From Sphingomonadaceae bacterium (GTDB lineage Bacteria; Pseudomonadota; Alphaproteobacteria; Sphingomonadales; Sphingomonadaceae), in contig CANFXW010000021.1 of assembly GCA_947451145.1 (NCBI GenBank), forward strand, positions 1 to 59,141: a DNA stretch of 59,141 nucleotides, in the 5' to 3' direction. Position 1 is the first letter of the stretch; each line of letters starts with the position of its first letter. The position numbers and the translations under genes are program-made. Positions 1-9,633 of this stretch are shown in pieces. The notes under the pieces are model-generated. The model saw nothing but the letters and a program-made list of their open reading frames with translations, searched no databases and was not told the DNA's origin.

Positions 1-65
1 AATCTCGTTGGGAGGTCGGGCGGGGGAGCGGGCCGGTGCCGCTATCCGCCGTCAGGCGGACAATG

Positions 66-1859
66 TCAGTCTGCCCAGGCGGCATCCTCAACGTGCAGTT
101 CTGCCTGCGGGCGGCTAGCCCAGTCATCGATCTTGGCGCGACCGACCAGCCACAGCTTGCGTCCTTGCGCGCCATGCAGAAGGGCCTGCCCCATGTCACT
201 CTCGGCTGCGCGGAAAGCGATGGCTTTGAAACTCGCGCCATCACCGCCGCTGGCGATCAGGCGAACATGGCCATTGCCGACGATGTCCGCCTTGACGAGC
301 CGGACCGGGCCAACCGCCAGTTTGGGCGCGGGCCAGCCCATGCCGAATGGCCCCGCGCTTTCGAGTTCAGTGACAAGCTGGGGCGTCAGGCCGCGCGGGG
401 TGAGGCTCAGGTCAATCGCGAGACTTTGGTTCTCCATGGCTGCCAGCACATCGCGCGCTAGGCGTTCATCCAGCCAATCGGCCAGCGGAGAGAGGCAATC
501 AGGGGAAATGGTCAGTCCCGCCGCCATCGCGTGACCGCCGCCTGCAAGCAGCAATCCTGCCTCACGCGCGGCAATGATTGCAGCGCCCAGATCAACGCCG
601 CTGATCGAACGGCCGGAGCCTTTGCCATGCCCATGTTCATCGGCATCCAGCGCGATAACCAGCGTCGGCTTGCCGGTCTTTTCCTTGATTCGCCCCGCGA
701 CAATGCCAATCACGCCGGGGTGCCAGCCTGCACCCGCCAGAACCATGACCGCGCGATTGTGCTGGCGATCGATCTGGGCTTCGGCCGCTTCCTGAACGAC
801 GGCCTCAATGCCGCGCCGCTCTTCATTGAGCGCTGAAAGCTGCGCGGCAATCGCGCGCGCCTCATCGATGTCCTGTGTGGTGAGCAAGCGAACTCCGAGA
901 GTCGATTCGCCCACCCGGCCACCGGCATTGACCCGCGGGCCAAGAGCGAAGCCCAGATCGCTGCAGGTCGGCGCGCGGGACAGACGGCTGGTGTCGATCA
1001 GCGCAGCCATGCCGATATTCTCGCGCCGGGCCATAACCTTCAGCCCTTGCGCCACCATGGCCCGGTTAAGCCCGTGCAGCGCCGCGACGTCTGCCACGGT
1101 GCCTAGAGCGACGAGATCGAGCAAGGCAAAGAGATCGGGTTCCTTTTTGCCCTCAAAGAAGCCTTGCTCACGCAAAGTGCGAACCGTTGCGACTGCCAAC
1201 AGGAAAGCAACGCCCACTGCCGCGAGATGGCCATGCGCTGCACCGATATCACTCTCGTCGAGCCGGTTGGGGTTCACCAGCGCCATGGCCGGCGGCAGTT
1301 CGTGCGCGCACTTGTGGTGATCGACGACGATGACATCGACCCCGACATCGCGGGCCATGCCGAGTGCCTCATAGGCCATTGCCCCGCAATCGACGGTGAC
1401 GATCAGGCTGGAGCCTTCCTGCGCCAACTTGACCAGGGCTTCGCCCGAAGGACCATAGCCTTCAAGCAAACGGTCAGGAATGTAGTACCGCGCTTCCAGC
1501 CCCAAATCGCGCAGCAAGCGGATAAGCAGAGCCGCGCTGGTTGCACCGTCCACATCATAGTCGCCGTAGACGGTAACGGCCTCTTGGCTCAAAACCGCCT
1601 GAGCCAGCCTGTCGGCCGCCGCATCCATATCGCGGAAAATCGAAGGGTCGGGCAAGAACGCGCGCAATGAAGGGGTGCGCTGCCGGTCAAGGTCTTCGCG
1701 GGGCACACCGCGCGCCAGAAGTATCTGCGCGACCAGATCATCGCCGCCACCCAAACCGCCGTCTGACAGGTCCATATTGCCGCCGCGCCAGCGCCAGGCC
1801 TTGCCCGAAAGCGATTGATCGATGCCGAATAGCGATGATGTACCGGATGCCATTGTCAC
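66..1859 (-). CDS. recJ: Single-stranded-DNA-specific exonuclease RecJ
   Basis: 5'-3' single-strand DNA exonuclease used in recombination and mismatch/base-excision repair. The 597-residue product has the DHH phosphoesterase motifs in order: DYDVDG at about residues 100-105, DCG at 157-159 and DHH at 180-182, which bind the catalytic metals. A GPRVNAGGR stretch follows, and a GGGHAMAAG motif typical of the DHHA1 domain lies in the C-terminal half. Length fits the family. The GTG at 1859 and an ATG at 1853 are both possible starts; neither has a good ribosome-binding site. The gene runs toward the window edge, and the 65 bases beyond its stop hold only a short 5-bp stem. Confidence 0.96.
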   Translation of the reverse strand: MTMASGTSSLFGIDQSLSGKAWRWRGGNMDLSDGGLGGGDDLVAQILLARGVPREDLDRQRTPSLRAFLPDPSIFRDMDAAADRLAQAVLSQEAVTVYGDYDVDGATSAALLIRLLRDLGLEARYYIPDRLLEGYGPSGEALVKLAQEGSSLIVTVDCGAMAYEALGMARDVGVDVIVVDHHKCAHELPPAMALVNPNRLDESDIGAAHGHLAAVGVAFLLAVATVRTLREQGFFEGKKEPDLFALLDLVALGTVADVAALHGLNRAMVAQGLKVMARRENIGMAALIDTSRLSRAPTCSDLGFALGPRVNAGGRVGESTLGVRLLTTQDIDEARAIAAQLSALNEERRGIEAVVQEAAEAQIDRQHNRAVMVLAGAGWHPGVIGIVAGRIKEKTGKPTLVIALDADEHGHGKGSGRSISGVDLGAAIIAAREAGLLLAGGGHAMAAGLTISPDCLSPLADWLDERLARDVLAAMENQSLAIDLSLTPRGLTPQLVTELESAGPFGMGWPAPKLAVGPVRLVKADIVGNGHVRLIASGGDGASFKAIAFRAAESDMGQALLHGAQGRKLWLVGRAKIDDWASRPQAELHVEDAAWAD

Positions 1860-1977
1860 GGGTTAGACAAATAGATGTGCCAGGCAAAGGCTTGGTCAAA
1901 GATTGTCGGGAATTGACAATGATTGCTTCTGGGTATGTGTTCCCTTCGGGCCGTCCGCCTCCATGGAGTATCCGGTT

Positions 1978-3243
1978 ATGCCTTCACGCCGTATCGCAGC
2001 AATTACCGCAGGATCTGCGGCACTCGTGCTTGTCGCCTGGCCGCTGGTCGCCCAGCAAAACCCGGTTAGTGGGCCAGTTGCGCGTTATGACATGCGCGTC
2101 GGCACTGTCAGCGGCAACGGAGGCATGGGCGGGGGCGGCATGAGCATGGGGATGATGTTCGGCGGTGGCCGGGGCAATTCCATTCAGCACGAGCTTTACC
2201 TGCGCCTTGGCTCGTCGCAGCCAGTGGCTGGGGGTGGACCGAAGGCGGACCATTTCATGCCGCCTGCCGCGAAGCTTGGAAAGTCGGTGCCTCTGCTCAC
2301 ACCGCAGTTGGAAAAGGCACCGGTCGATGGGATTCCGGGAGAACGCCCCAAGGGCCGGATGCTGATATTCTGGGGCTGCGGCGAACACGCTGGCAAGGGC
2401 CAGCCAGTCATCATCGATTTCAGCAAACTCGCCGCGGGTCAGGTGCCGCCAGGACTGTTTAACGCTGCAGTCATGCGCGATTGGGGGCCAACGCTCCAGA
2501 ACAGCAAGACCTTTGGCCGCTGGCCGAACGAAGACAATCAAGGTGGCAACAAGAATATCCGTGCCGATGCCTCACTGATTGGTCCACACCGGATTGCGGG
2601 CAACTATTCGCCGGAAATCGCCTTTTCTCTGACCAAGGATTTCATGGCGGCACTGAATGTTACCACTGGATCAACTCCCGGCGGCGGCTCACTGTTGCGG
2701 TGGAATGCTGTGCCCGATGCCACAGGTTATTACGCCACATTGTTTGGCGGCAAGGACATGGGCAGAGGCGGCAGTGGCGATATGGTGATGTGGTCCAGCA
2801 GTGCCTCACGGCAGTTCGGCGGGGCACTGGAAGACTGGCTGACCCCGGGGCAAGTAGCCGCGCTTGTGCGAGATAGAACAGCGATGCCGCCCAGCCAGAC
2901 CACCTGCATCGTCCCGGCTGAGGTTCGCGCAGCGACCGAGTTCCGCATGGGCCGCCTGATCGCCTATGGCCCGGAAGAGGACTTCTCCTATCCCCCGCGT
3001 CCAGCCAACCCCAAGGTGGCGTGGAAGCTCGATTGGACCGCGCGCGTGCGCCATCGTTCCACCACGTCATGGATGGATATCCCCGGCATGCCCAGTGGGG
3101 GCTTCGGTAATACTGACGATGAGGATCGGCCAAGCCAACCCCAGAACCGACCCCAGAACCCGCCCAAGTGCAAGCCGCGCGGTGGCCTTGGCGGTCTTGG
3201 TGGCATCATGGGCGGTGTGCTGGGCGGCGGCTCGGGTTGCTGA
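1978..3243 (+). CDS. Secreted glycine-rich protein of unknown function
   Basis: I do not recognise the family. The 421-residue protein begins with a clear signal peptide (MPSRRIAAITAG followed by a hydrophobic stretch ending near VAQ), so it is exported. It has a Gly/Met-rich stretch at about residues 40-60, a central folded part with several aromatic and Asn-rich motifs, and a C-terminus rich in Pro, Asn and Gly ending in a Gly/Leu repeat and Cys. The ATG at 1978 is chosen because GGAG at 1965-1968 is well spaced from it; an ATG at 1963 and a TTG at 1903 are alternatives. The next gene starts 3 bases after its stop, suggesting cotranscription. Confidence 0.8.
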   Translation: MPSRRIAAITAGSAALVLVAWPLVAQQNPVSGPVARYDMRVGTVSGNGGMGGGGMSMGMMFGGGRGNSIQHELYLRLGSSQPVAGGGPKADHFMPPAAKLGKSVPLLTPQLEKAPVDGIPGERPKGRMLIFWGCGEHAGKGQPVIIDFSKLAAGQVPPGLFNAAVMRDWGPTLQNSKTFGRWPNEDNQGGNKNIRADASLIGPHRIAGNYSPEIAFSLTKDFMAALNVTTGSTPGGGSLLRWNAVPDATGYYATLFGGKDMGRGGSGDMVMWSSSASRQFGGALEDWLTPGQVAALVRDRTAMPPSQTTCIVPAEVRAATEFRMGRLIAYGPEEDFSYPPRPANPKVAWKLDWTARVRHRSTTSWMDIPGMPSGGFGNTDDEDRPSQPQNRPQNPPKCKPRGGLGGLGGIMGGVLGGGSGC

Positions 3244-3246
3244 CAT

Positions 3247-3738
3247 TTGGCTAGCTCGCGCCAGACCCTGCTGATCATCTGGCACAGCCGGACTGGCGCG
3301 AGTGAAGCGATCGCCGCCCACGTCGCCGAAGGTGCGGCCGATTGTGCAGAATTGATCCGTGCTGAAGCGTGTACAGTTGACGCGCTTTTGGGCGCGCAAG
3401 GCTATGTCTTTGTTTGTCCAGAAAATCTTGGCGCCTTGAGCGGTCCGATGAAAGACATGTTCGATAGGTGCTATTACGATGTCTTGGGCCGCATTGAAGG
3501 CCGGCCCTATGTCACAGCCATCGCTGCCGGATCAGCAGGGCAGGGCGCCGAGGCCCAAATTGACCGGATCGTTACCGGCTGGCGTTTGCGCCGGGTTGCA
3601 GATTCGGTGATCGTAAACCTTGGCGCTCAGACCGCTGAAGCCATAGCCGCGCCCAAAGTGATCACCCTTGAACAAGGCCGCCAATGCCATGATCTTGGCA
3701 GGGCATTTGCCGAAGGCTTAAAACTCGGTATCTACTGA
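3247..3738 (+). CDS. Flavodoxin-family protein
   Basis: The 163-residue protein has a flavodoxin-like fold. It starts with a beta strand (LLIIWHS) leading into an RTGAS loop suitable for holding FMN phosphate. This is followed by the alternating strand/helix pattern, with a PENLGALSGPMKDMFDR segment typical of the flavin-ring side. The redox partner is unknown. It starts with TTG directly after the preceding secreted-protein gene, which suggests translational coupling. Family assignment is moderately certain; specific function is not known. Confidence 0.75.
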   Translation: MASSRQTLLIIWHSRTGASEAIAAHVAEGAADCAELIRAEACTVDALLGAQGYVFVCPENLGALSGPMKDMFDRCYYDVLGRIEGRPYVTAIAAGSAGQGAEAQIDRIVTGWRLRRVADSVIVNLGAQTAEAIAAPKVITLEQGRQCHDLGRAFAEGLKLGIY

Positions 3739-3743
3739 CATTA

Positions 3744-4595
3744 ATGAAATTTAATGGCGTATTATCTAATTGGGACTCGACGCATTTGAAAAGCGTGACA
3801 AATCATCCTCCAGAAACAGGGAGGGCAACTCCGTTTGCCGCTAATGTGATCGAACCCAAACCTTCGATTCCAACCGCTCTGACGCTTCTGTTCGCACCGG
3901 GCACGCGTCCGGCTGCAAAGGACTTGCTGCGCCTGGCTGAAAAGCCAATGGAAACGACCAAGTTTGCATTGAGCCATTATCCGGAGGTTGAAGAGGGTTG
4001 GCTTGAGCTGATTGCGATGGGGCTGACCTTCGATGTCAGCGGCCTGATGCCCTTTGAGCCTGCCCCGGCCCTGATCGCAGAGCATATGTTCGGCCTGGAA
4101 AACATTGCGCTTGAAGCAAATCTTGAGGCTTTGCGTGTCGTTCCCGGTCCCCATTTGTCCGGCGGGCGGATGCTGCTGCCGATCATCCGTGTTTTAGCCG
4201 GACTTGGCGCAGAGCTTGCCCGGTTGCCGGGGTTGCGTGCAGTAGGCTGGGAGCCCTCACGCAGCTGGATGGCGCCTGCCTGGTTCATGACCGCTATTCG
4301 CGCCTGGTTGGTTGGCGGAGCTTTTCCGGCCATGGGCCTGACGGCGTTTACCCAAAAGGAAAGTGGAGCATTCCAAAGCGAAGGGCTGTCGCTGTTCGCT
4401 GGATACGAAGTTCTGGTTGAGCCCGTTTCGGGTGAAGAACCACACGAAACCGCAAAACTGGCCGCCCGCGCGATCCACGTTCTTGCCCAGTCGGGCGCAA
4501 AGGGGCTTGAAGCGATTACCGATGCCAAGGGCCGCGCGATTTTCCACGACGAGGAGCGAGGCCTCGGCCTGCTTCGTCTGTGGCGCAAGGGCTGA
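3744..4595 (+). CDS. Conserved-looking protein of unknown function
   Basis: Family not recognised. The frame encodes up to 283 residues. The part from about residue 37 on has the composition of a soluble folded protein, with no signal peptide and no clear membrane span. The first 30 or so codons are AT-rich and may be untranslated leader, so the true start could be a GTG near 3846 rather than the ATG at 3744. Its 3' end overlaps the start of the AHH-domain gene by 16 bases, so the two are probably translated from one message. Confidence 0.65.
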   Translation: MKFNGVLSNWDSTHLKSVTNHPPETGRATPFAANVIEPKPSIPTALTLLFAPGTRPAAKDLLRLAEKPMETTKFALSHYPEVEEGWLELIAMGLTFDVSGLMPFEPAPALIAEHMFGLENIALEANLEALRVVPGPHLSGGRMLLPIIRVLAGLGAELARLPGLRAVGWEPSRSWMAPAWFMTAIRAWLVGGAFPAMGLTAFTQKESGAFQSEGLSLFAGYEVLVEPVSGEEPHETAKLAARAIHVLAQSGAKGLEAITDAKGRAIFHDEERGLGLLRLWRKG

Positions 4596-5407
4596 TTGGC
4601 GACGGCTCGCAAGAAAAACCAAACACACAAAATCCCCGCGATCCGTCTGAATCCGATAATTTCGCTGCCTACGACGCGCGCATCCGCGAGCGGGCCCGCA
4701 ACCTGCCACCACTGCCTTTCAGGGCGGTCAATCGGTTTGGTACACCGGGTTTTGAGCCAGGCCTGCAACGCCATCACATTCTACCACTTCAGCTACTCGC
4801 CAAGGAATCCCTCGCGAGAATGCTCGATGCTGTCGGCTTTCGCCGCAAACGGTTTGATGATTTCCGCACCAACGGGCTCTTGCTCCCGGCAAACAAAAGT
4901 GCGGCAATTCTCATGGGGCTTCCTCTGCATCGGGGGCCGCACAAGGCTTACAACGATCTGGTGATAGAGCGCGTTGGCCAGATTGAAACAGGCTGGTCAC
5001 GCCATCGCTCTGTGTCGGCCGGAGACGCTGCAATTGCAGCCTTCTATAGGCTCGAATTGCTGCAGAACGCTTTGCGGCGCCGACTGCTGGATCCACGGGG
5101 AAGGCCTTTTGCGCTCAACCGCTCTGACCCGGCGCACAAGCAGCCCGATTTCTTCGAGATTGACGCAATGATTGATACGCTCTGGGTCGCGAGCTCGGCG
5201 CGACTGAAGGAACCAGAATCCGCTGTGTGCGGATTGGTGGCTGGGCAGCATCCACCGATCAGCCAATCGGCCCGCATCGGCAAGAGCCCCGCTCGCGCAA
5301 GAGCTCGCCAGCCGGAACCGGATCGCCAGCTTTCTTTCCCGGGCTTTGCTGCCGAATTTCCGCTTGCGCAAAAACCCGTCGCATCAGGTTTCCGGCCTTT
5401 TGATTAG
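4580..5407 (+). CDS. AHH (HNH/EndoVII-like) domain protein, putative nuclease
   Basis: 275 residues from a GTG start overlapping the upstream gene by 16 bases. At about residues 62-70 there is a QRHHILPLQLL motif. It is followed by a region ending NGLLLPANKSAAILMGLPLH, then HRGPHKAYNDLVIERVGQIE. This His-His/His-Gly-Pro-His arrangement matches the AHH subgroup of the HNH/endonuclease VII superfamily, in which the histidines form the metal-dependent nuclease site. Such domains occur in toxins and in stand-alone proteins. There is no signal peptide and no polymorphic-toxin leader domain. The C-terminal 60 residues are basic and low in complexity. A toxin role is only inference. Confidence 0.7.
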   Translation: MAQGLIGDGSQEKPNTQNPRDPSESDNFAAYDARIRERARNLPPLPFRAVNRFGTPGFEPGLQRHHILPLQLLAKESLARMLDAVGFRRKRFDDFRTNGLLLPANKSAAILMGLPLHRGPHKAYNDLVIERVGQIETGWSRHRSVSAGDAAIAAFYRLELLQNALRRRLLDPRGRPFALNRSDPAHKQPDFFEIDAMIDTLWVASSARLKEPESAVCGLVAGQHPPISQSARIGKSPARARARQPEPDRQLSFPGFAAEFPLAQKPVASGFRPFD

Positions 5408-5428
5408 TGGGGCGAGCGTCTGCGCCAT

Positions 5429-5456
5429 TCAGTCAATCGCGACAGCGATTAGCTGA
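5429..5456 (+). terminator. Possible stem-loop terminator after the AHH gene
   Basis: Inverted repeat AATCGC-GACA-GCGATT at 5435-5450, extended by TCAG/CTGA across a two-base mismatch. It lies 22 bases past the stop of the AHH gene. There is no T-run after it, so it may act as a Rho-assisted or mRNA-protecting structure rather than a classical terminator. Confidence 0.35.
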
Positions 5457-5480
5457 GAGGGGCCGGGCGATCTGTTGCCT

Positions 5481-5511
5481 TTGCACCATGCTTGCCCGAT
5501 GGCAGGTGCAA
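5481..5511 (+). promoter_or_regulatory. Stem-loop in the 5' leader of the MaoC-like pair
   Basis: Perfect outer arms TTGCACC (5481-5487) and GGTGCAA (5505-5511) enclose a second stem TGCC-CGAT-GGCA. The structure sits 20 bases before the ATG of the first MaoC-like gene, directly before its ribosome-binding site (GGAGA at 5521). It could be an operator palindrome or an mRNA structure that controls translation. No ligand is recognised. Confidence 0.4.
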
Positions 5512-5531
5512 CAAATTTGCGGAGACTGAAT

Positions 5532-6710
5532 ATGAGCGCCCCGACCCTCGATTGCTCTGATCTGGACAATTACATCGGCAAGGCCATGCAACCGGCGCGG
5601 ATGATTGAACCGATCGCCCGCAGTGATATTCGGCGCTGGGTGCAGGCAATGCACTATCCCAACCTTCTGCACTACGATCACAATTTCGCAGCTCAAAGTC
5701 GCCACGGTGAGCTGATTGCCCCGCAAAGTTTCCCTGTAGTGATGGACTGCGCGCATGGTTCGGCGCCTTCATGCATCGGCATGATCCCCAACTCGCATAT
5801 GCTGTTCGGCGGTGATGAATGGTGGTTCTATGGCCCGACCCTGAAGGGCGGAGACCGGGTGTGGAACGAGCGAATACCATTCGACTACAAAGTCAAAGAC
5901 ACCTCGTCGTTCGGTCCGACCTGCTTCCAGCGCGGCGACAATTTCTATTACAATTCGGATGGTGATCTGATCGCCAAGCAACGCTCCACTTCAATCCGTT
6001 ACAGCCAGTCTGCCGGTGAAGCGAGCCAGGCGGGAAAGACCGAGGGCCATGACGATCCAGTGTGGACCGATGAGGAGTTGGAAGCACTAGAGGACCGCAA
6101 GTTCACCTGGATTCAGATGCTCCACGATCTGGGCCACAATGCCCGCTATTGGGATACGGTAAACACGGGTGACGAACTGCCCGAGCGCGTGTTCGGTCCG
6201 CACTCGATCGTAAGTTTTACCACGGAGTGGCGCTCGTACTTGTTCACCTCATGGGGCACCACGCACCGCCGCACCGATCTCGACATCGAAGCCCTTGGCT
6301 TCGTTGGTCCGATGGCTGGTAAGGAACAGGACCCGACGCTTGAGCGTATCAACCCTGAGCAGACTGATGGTGCCTACATCGGCCCGTCGCGCGGCCACCT
6401 GTTCCCGCGTTGGGCGCGCTACATCGGCATGCCACGCGGCTATGGCTATGGCGCTTCGATGGGCGCGTGGATCACCGACTATCTCTCGGGCTGGGCAGGT
6501 GAGTGGGGCATGGTGCGCCACTCCAACTGCAACTACCGTAGCCCGGCGCTGACTGGCGACATCACCATCCAGACCGGCAAAATCGTCGACAAGTTCATCG
6601 ATGCCGATGGTCGCGCCATGGTCCAGGTAGATATGCGAATGACTAACCAGCTCGGTTCAGTCCTTGCGACTGCCAAAGCAGAAATCGAATTGCCGCAGCG
6701 CCCTGCATAA
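5532..6710 (+). CDS. MaoC/FAS1-like dehydratase (hot-dog fold), copy 1
   Basis: Predicted acyl-CoA (or acyl-carrier) hydratase/dehydratase of the double hot-dog type. The 392-residue protein has an N-terminal FAS1-like dehydratase half (DIRRWVQAMHYPNLLHYD, IAPQSFP) and a C-terminal hot-dog half (GYGYGASMGAWITDYLSGW; NYRSPALTGDITIQTGKIVDK). The ATG at 5532 has GGAGA upstream. A second gene of the same family follows 12 bases later, so this is a tandem duplication transcribed together. The substrate is unknown; relatives act in beta-oxidation of branched, aromatic or steroid side-chain acyl-CoAs. Catalytic residues cannot be assigned safely by eye. Confidence 0.8.
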   Translation: MSAPTLDCSDLDNYIGKAMQPARMIEPIARSDIRRWVQAMHYPNLLHYDHNFAAQSRHGELIAPQSFPVVMDCAHGSAPSCIGMIPNSHMLFGGDEWWFYGPTLKGGDRVWNERIPFDYKVKDTSSFGPTCFQRGDNFYYNSDGDLIAKQRSTSIRYSQSAGEASQAGKTEGHDDPVWTDEELEALEDRKFTWIQMLHDLGHNARYWDTVNTGDELPERVFGPHSIVSFTTEWRSYLFTSWGTTHRRTDLDIEALGFVGPMAGKEQDPTLERINPEQTDGAYIGPSRGHLFPRWARYIGMPRGYGYGASMGAWITDYLSGWAGEWGMVRHSNCNYRSPALTGDITIQTGKIVDKFIDADGRAMVQVDMRMTNQLGSVLATAKAEIELPQRPA

Positions 6711-6722
6711 GGACCAATTCGC

Positions 6723-7880
6723 ATGACCTTCGATTGTTCGGATATCGACCAATACCTCGGCAAGCCGATGGACCAGTCATACCTGCGGGAACCTCTGGCC
6801 GGCAATGATATCCGGCGCTGGGTGCATGCCATGCATTATCCCAACCTGCTACATTTCGATCCTGCCTATGCCGCCGCCAGCAAGTGGGGCAAACTGGTCG
6901 CTCCGCAAAGCTTTGCGATTGCCACCGATGATGGGCACGGCGCGGGTCCTGCCTGTGTCGGCAAGATTCCGGAATCCCACTTGCTGTTCGGCGGTGACGA
7001 GTGGTGGTTCTATGGCCCGCGCGTTTCGGCGGGCGATATCATCGAAAACAAGCGCGTACCGTTTGACTATGTCGTCAAGGAAACCGGCTTTGGCCCCACA
7101 TGCTTCCAGCGCGGCGACAACAACTACGTCAACCAGAACGGTGAGGCTATTGCCAAGCAGCGTTCAACCGCGATCCGCTATTTGGCATCGGCTGGCGGCA
7201 GTTCGGTCAATGAAGCTGACTTCGATGAACCGGAATGGACTGATGAGGAAATGGACGCCTTTGACCAGCGGCGTTTCGCCTGGGTGAAGATGCTCCGCGA
7301 CCTTGGCCACAAGGAACGCTGGTGGGACGATGTAAACATTGGCGATGCACTGCCCGAGCGCCTGTTCGGACCGCACTCGGTAGCCAGCTTCACCACCGAA
7401 TGGCGCGCTTATCTGGTGAACAACTGGGGCACGATGGACCTGCGCAAGAACGATCTTGAAGCGCTTGGTTTCACGCGCGAGATGGCGGGATACGAAAATG
7501 ATCCTGACATGCTGCTCGATAATACCTTCCTGACTGACGGGGCCTATTACGGACCATCACGCGGGCATCTCTTCCCCAAATACGCCCGCCGCATCGGCAT
7601 GCCGCGCGGCTATGGCTATGGCGCGTCGATGGGTTCGTGGGTGACCGACTTCCTCAGTGGATGGGCTGGCGAACATGGCATGGTTGTGCACTCGACAGCC
7701 AACTATCGCGGCCCCGCCCTCACGGGTGATGTGACCATTCAAACAGCGGAAGTTATTGAAAAATCAATCGACACCGATGGCCGTCATCTGGTCCACGTCA
7801 AGCATCTGATGGAAAATCAGCGCGGCGTGAAGATGTGCACGGGCACAGCCGAGATATGGTTGCCGAAGAAGCCGGGTTGA
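6723..7880 (+). CDS. MaoC/FAS1-like dehydratase (hot-dog fold), copy 2
   Basis: 385 residues, collinear with the preceding gene and sharing long identical blocks (AMHYPNLLH, LLFGGDEWWFYGP, FGPTCFQRGDN, IGMPRGYGYGASMG, DFLSGWAGE). The pair arose by tandem duplication but has diverged clearly. An AAGGA at the preceding stop serves as ribosome-binding site for the ATG at 6723. The two may form a heteromer or handle different acyl-CoA substrates; that is inference. The gene ends 23 bases from the convergent leuA stop. Confidence 0.8.
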   Translation: MTFDCSDIDQYLGKPMDQSYLREPLAGNDIRRWVHAMHYPNLLHFDPAYAAASKWGKLVAPQSFAIATDDGHGAGPACVGKIPESHLLFGGDEWWFYGPRVSAGDIIENKRVPFDYVVKETGFGPTCFQRGDNNYVNQNGEAIAKQRSTAIRYLASAGGSSVNEADFDEPEWTDEEMDAFDQRRFAWVKMLRDLGHKERWWDDVNIGDALPERLFGPHSVASFTTEWRAYLVNNWGTMDLRKNDLEALGFTREMAGYENDPDMLLDNTFLTDGAYYGPSRGHLFPKYARRIGMPRGYGYGASMGSWVTDFLSGWAGEHGMVVHSTANYRGPALTGDVTIQTAEVIEKSIDTDGRHLVHVKHLMENQRGVKMCTGTAEIWLPKKPG

Positions 7881-7903
7881 TGCCGGCTCCTCCGGCCTAA
7901 CCA

Positions 7904-9577
7904 TCAACCTTTGATCGTATTCGCAGCACTCAGCACAGCGCGAACACTGGCGGTGGCGATATCCTCGTCGATGCCAACGCCCCAGACTGTCTGTCCATCG
8001 GGGCCAACGCACTCAACATAGGCAGCTGCACGCGCATCCGAACCTGCACCCATGGCATGCTCGGAATAGTCGCGCACTTCAACTGTCACACCGAAGGTTT
8101 CAGCCAGCGTCGCGCAGACTGAAGAAATGAGGCCGTTACCGCGACCCGAAACTGACTTTTCCTGACCATCCACCCCGATCTTGCCAGCGAACAAACGCGT
8201 TCCGTCTGGTGCTTTGGTCTCGTCAAAATCAACTAGTTGAAAGTGCTGCGGCCCTTCAAGACGATAGACGCGCTGGAATACACTCCAGATGTCGTCGGCA
8301 TAAAGCTCGCGGCCCAGTTCGTCGGCCAGTTCCTGCACGTGTCGGCTGAAATGGGCCTGCATGCGTTTGGGCAGCTTGAGGCCCTGATCCTGCTCGATCA
8401 CCCAGGCAAAGCCACCCTTGCCGGATTGCGAGTTGACACGGATCACGGCTTCATAGCTGCGGCCCAGATCTGCGGGATCGATCGGCAGGTAAGGCACTGA
8501 CCAGATCTGGTCATTGCGCTTTTCCTGCGCGGCAAAGCCTTTCTTGATCGCGTCCTGGTGGCTGCCTGAAAAAGCCGTGAACACCAGTTCGCCACCATAG
8601 GGATGCCGCTCTGGCACCTTCAGCTGGTTGCAGTATTCCACCGTCTGGATCACTTCATCGATATCCGAGTAATCCAGCTCCGGATCGACGCCCTGCGTGT
8701 AGAGATTGAGCCCGACGGTAACCAGGCAGCAATTGCCGGTACGTTCGCCATTGCCGAACAGGCAGCCTTCCACCCGGTCCGCACCAGCCATCAGGCCCAG
8801 TTCGGCCGCCGCAACGCCGGTCCCGCGGTCGTTGTGGGTGTGAAGACTGATCACCGCACTGTCACGGTTGGGCAGGTTACGGCAGAAATACTCGATCTGG
8901 TCGGCGTATATGTTCGGAGTCGCCGCCTCGACCGTCGCCGGCAGATTGAGGATGATCGGCTTCTCCGGCGTTGGTTGCAGGATGTTCATCACTGCCTCGC
9001 AACACTCGATCGAGAAATCGACCTCGGCAGTCGAGAAGGTCTCAGGGCTGTATTCGAAGTGCCAGTCGGTCTGCGGAAAGCGTGCCGCCTGATCGCGCAG
9101 GTGCTTGGCACCGCCTTCGGCAATGGCGCGGATATCGGCCTTTTCCATGCCGAACACCACCTGACGCCACAGCGGCGAGACAGCGTTGTAGACGTGGACG
9201 ATAGCGGCATGAACACCGGCAAGGCTTTCGAATGAGGTCTTGATCAGATCCTCACGGCTCTGGGTCAGCACCTGAACCAGAACGTCTTGCGGAATGCGGC
9301 CCGTATCGACCAGCCCGCGAATGAAATCGAACTCGGTTGCACCTGCAGCGGGGAAACCAACTTCGATTTCCTTGAGGCCGACCTTGAGCAGCAGATCGAA
9401 AAAGCGGGTCTTCTTTTCCGCACCCATGGGATCGATCAGCGATTGGTTGCCGTCGCGAAGGTCAGTCGAAAGCCAGCGCGGCGCCTTGGTGATCGTTTTG
9501 GACGGCCATTGGCGATCAGGCAGATTGATCTGGGGGAAGGCGCGGTATTTGACTGAAGGGTCTTTGAGCATAGTCAT
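7904..9577 (-). CDS. leuA: 2-isopropylmalate synthase
   Basis: First committed step of leucine synthesis: condenses acetyl-CoA with 2-oxoisovalerate. The 557-residue length and N-terminus ([27 protein letters not shown]) fit the long LeuA group shared by actinobacteria and some proteobacteria. [11 protein letters not shown] carries the metal/catalytic Asp-Arg, and HTHNDRGTG with [12 protein letters not shown] form the rest of the HMGL-like active site. The last 120 residues (from about [14 protein letters not shown]) are the LeuA dimer/allosteric domain that senses leucine. Transcription starts beyond a leader-peptide region at 9634-9725, indicating attenuation by leucine. Confidence 0.97.
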   Translation of the reverse strand: MTMLKDPSVKYRAFPQINLPDRQWPSKTITKAPRWLSTDLRDGNQSLIDPMGAEKKTRFFDLLLKVGLKEIEVGFPAAGATEFDFIRGLVDTGRIPQDVLVQVLTQSREDLIKTSFESLAGVHAAIVHVYNAVSPLWRQVVFGMEKADIRAIAEGGAKHLRDQAARFPQTDWHFEYSPETFSTAEVDFSIECCEAVMNILQPTPEKPIILNLPATVEAATPNIYADQIEYFCRNLPNRDSAVISLHTHNDRGTGVAAAELGLMAGADRVEGCLFGNGERTGNCCLVTVGLNLYTQGVDPELDYSDIDEVIQTVEYCNQLKVPERHPYGGELVFTAFSGSHQDAIKKGFAAQEKRNDQIWSVPYLPIDPADLGRSYEAVIRVNSQSGKGGFAWVIEQDQGLKLPKRMQAHFSRHVQELADELGRELYADDIWSVFQRVYRLEGPQHFQLVDFDETKAPDGTRLFAGKIGVDGQEKSVSGRGNGLISSVCATLAETFGVTVEVRDYSEHAMGAGSDARAAAYVECVGPDGQTVWGVGIDEDIATASVRAVLSAANTIKG

Positions 9578-9633
9578 GTCAGGTCTCGGAATTACTGGTT
9601 GGCGCGCGCTGAGGCGACAGTCTGGCGGTCAAT

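Noticed and set aside
46..59. CCGCC-GTCA-GGCGG hairpin after recJ as a terminator
   Set aside because: Only five base pairs and no T-run; expected by chance in GC-rich DNA.
7882..7896. GCCGG-CTCCT-CCGGC stem between the MaoC-like pair and leuA as a bidirectional terminator
   Set aside because: Short stem without T-runs on either side; too weak to list.
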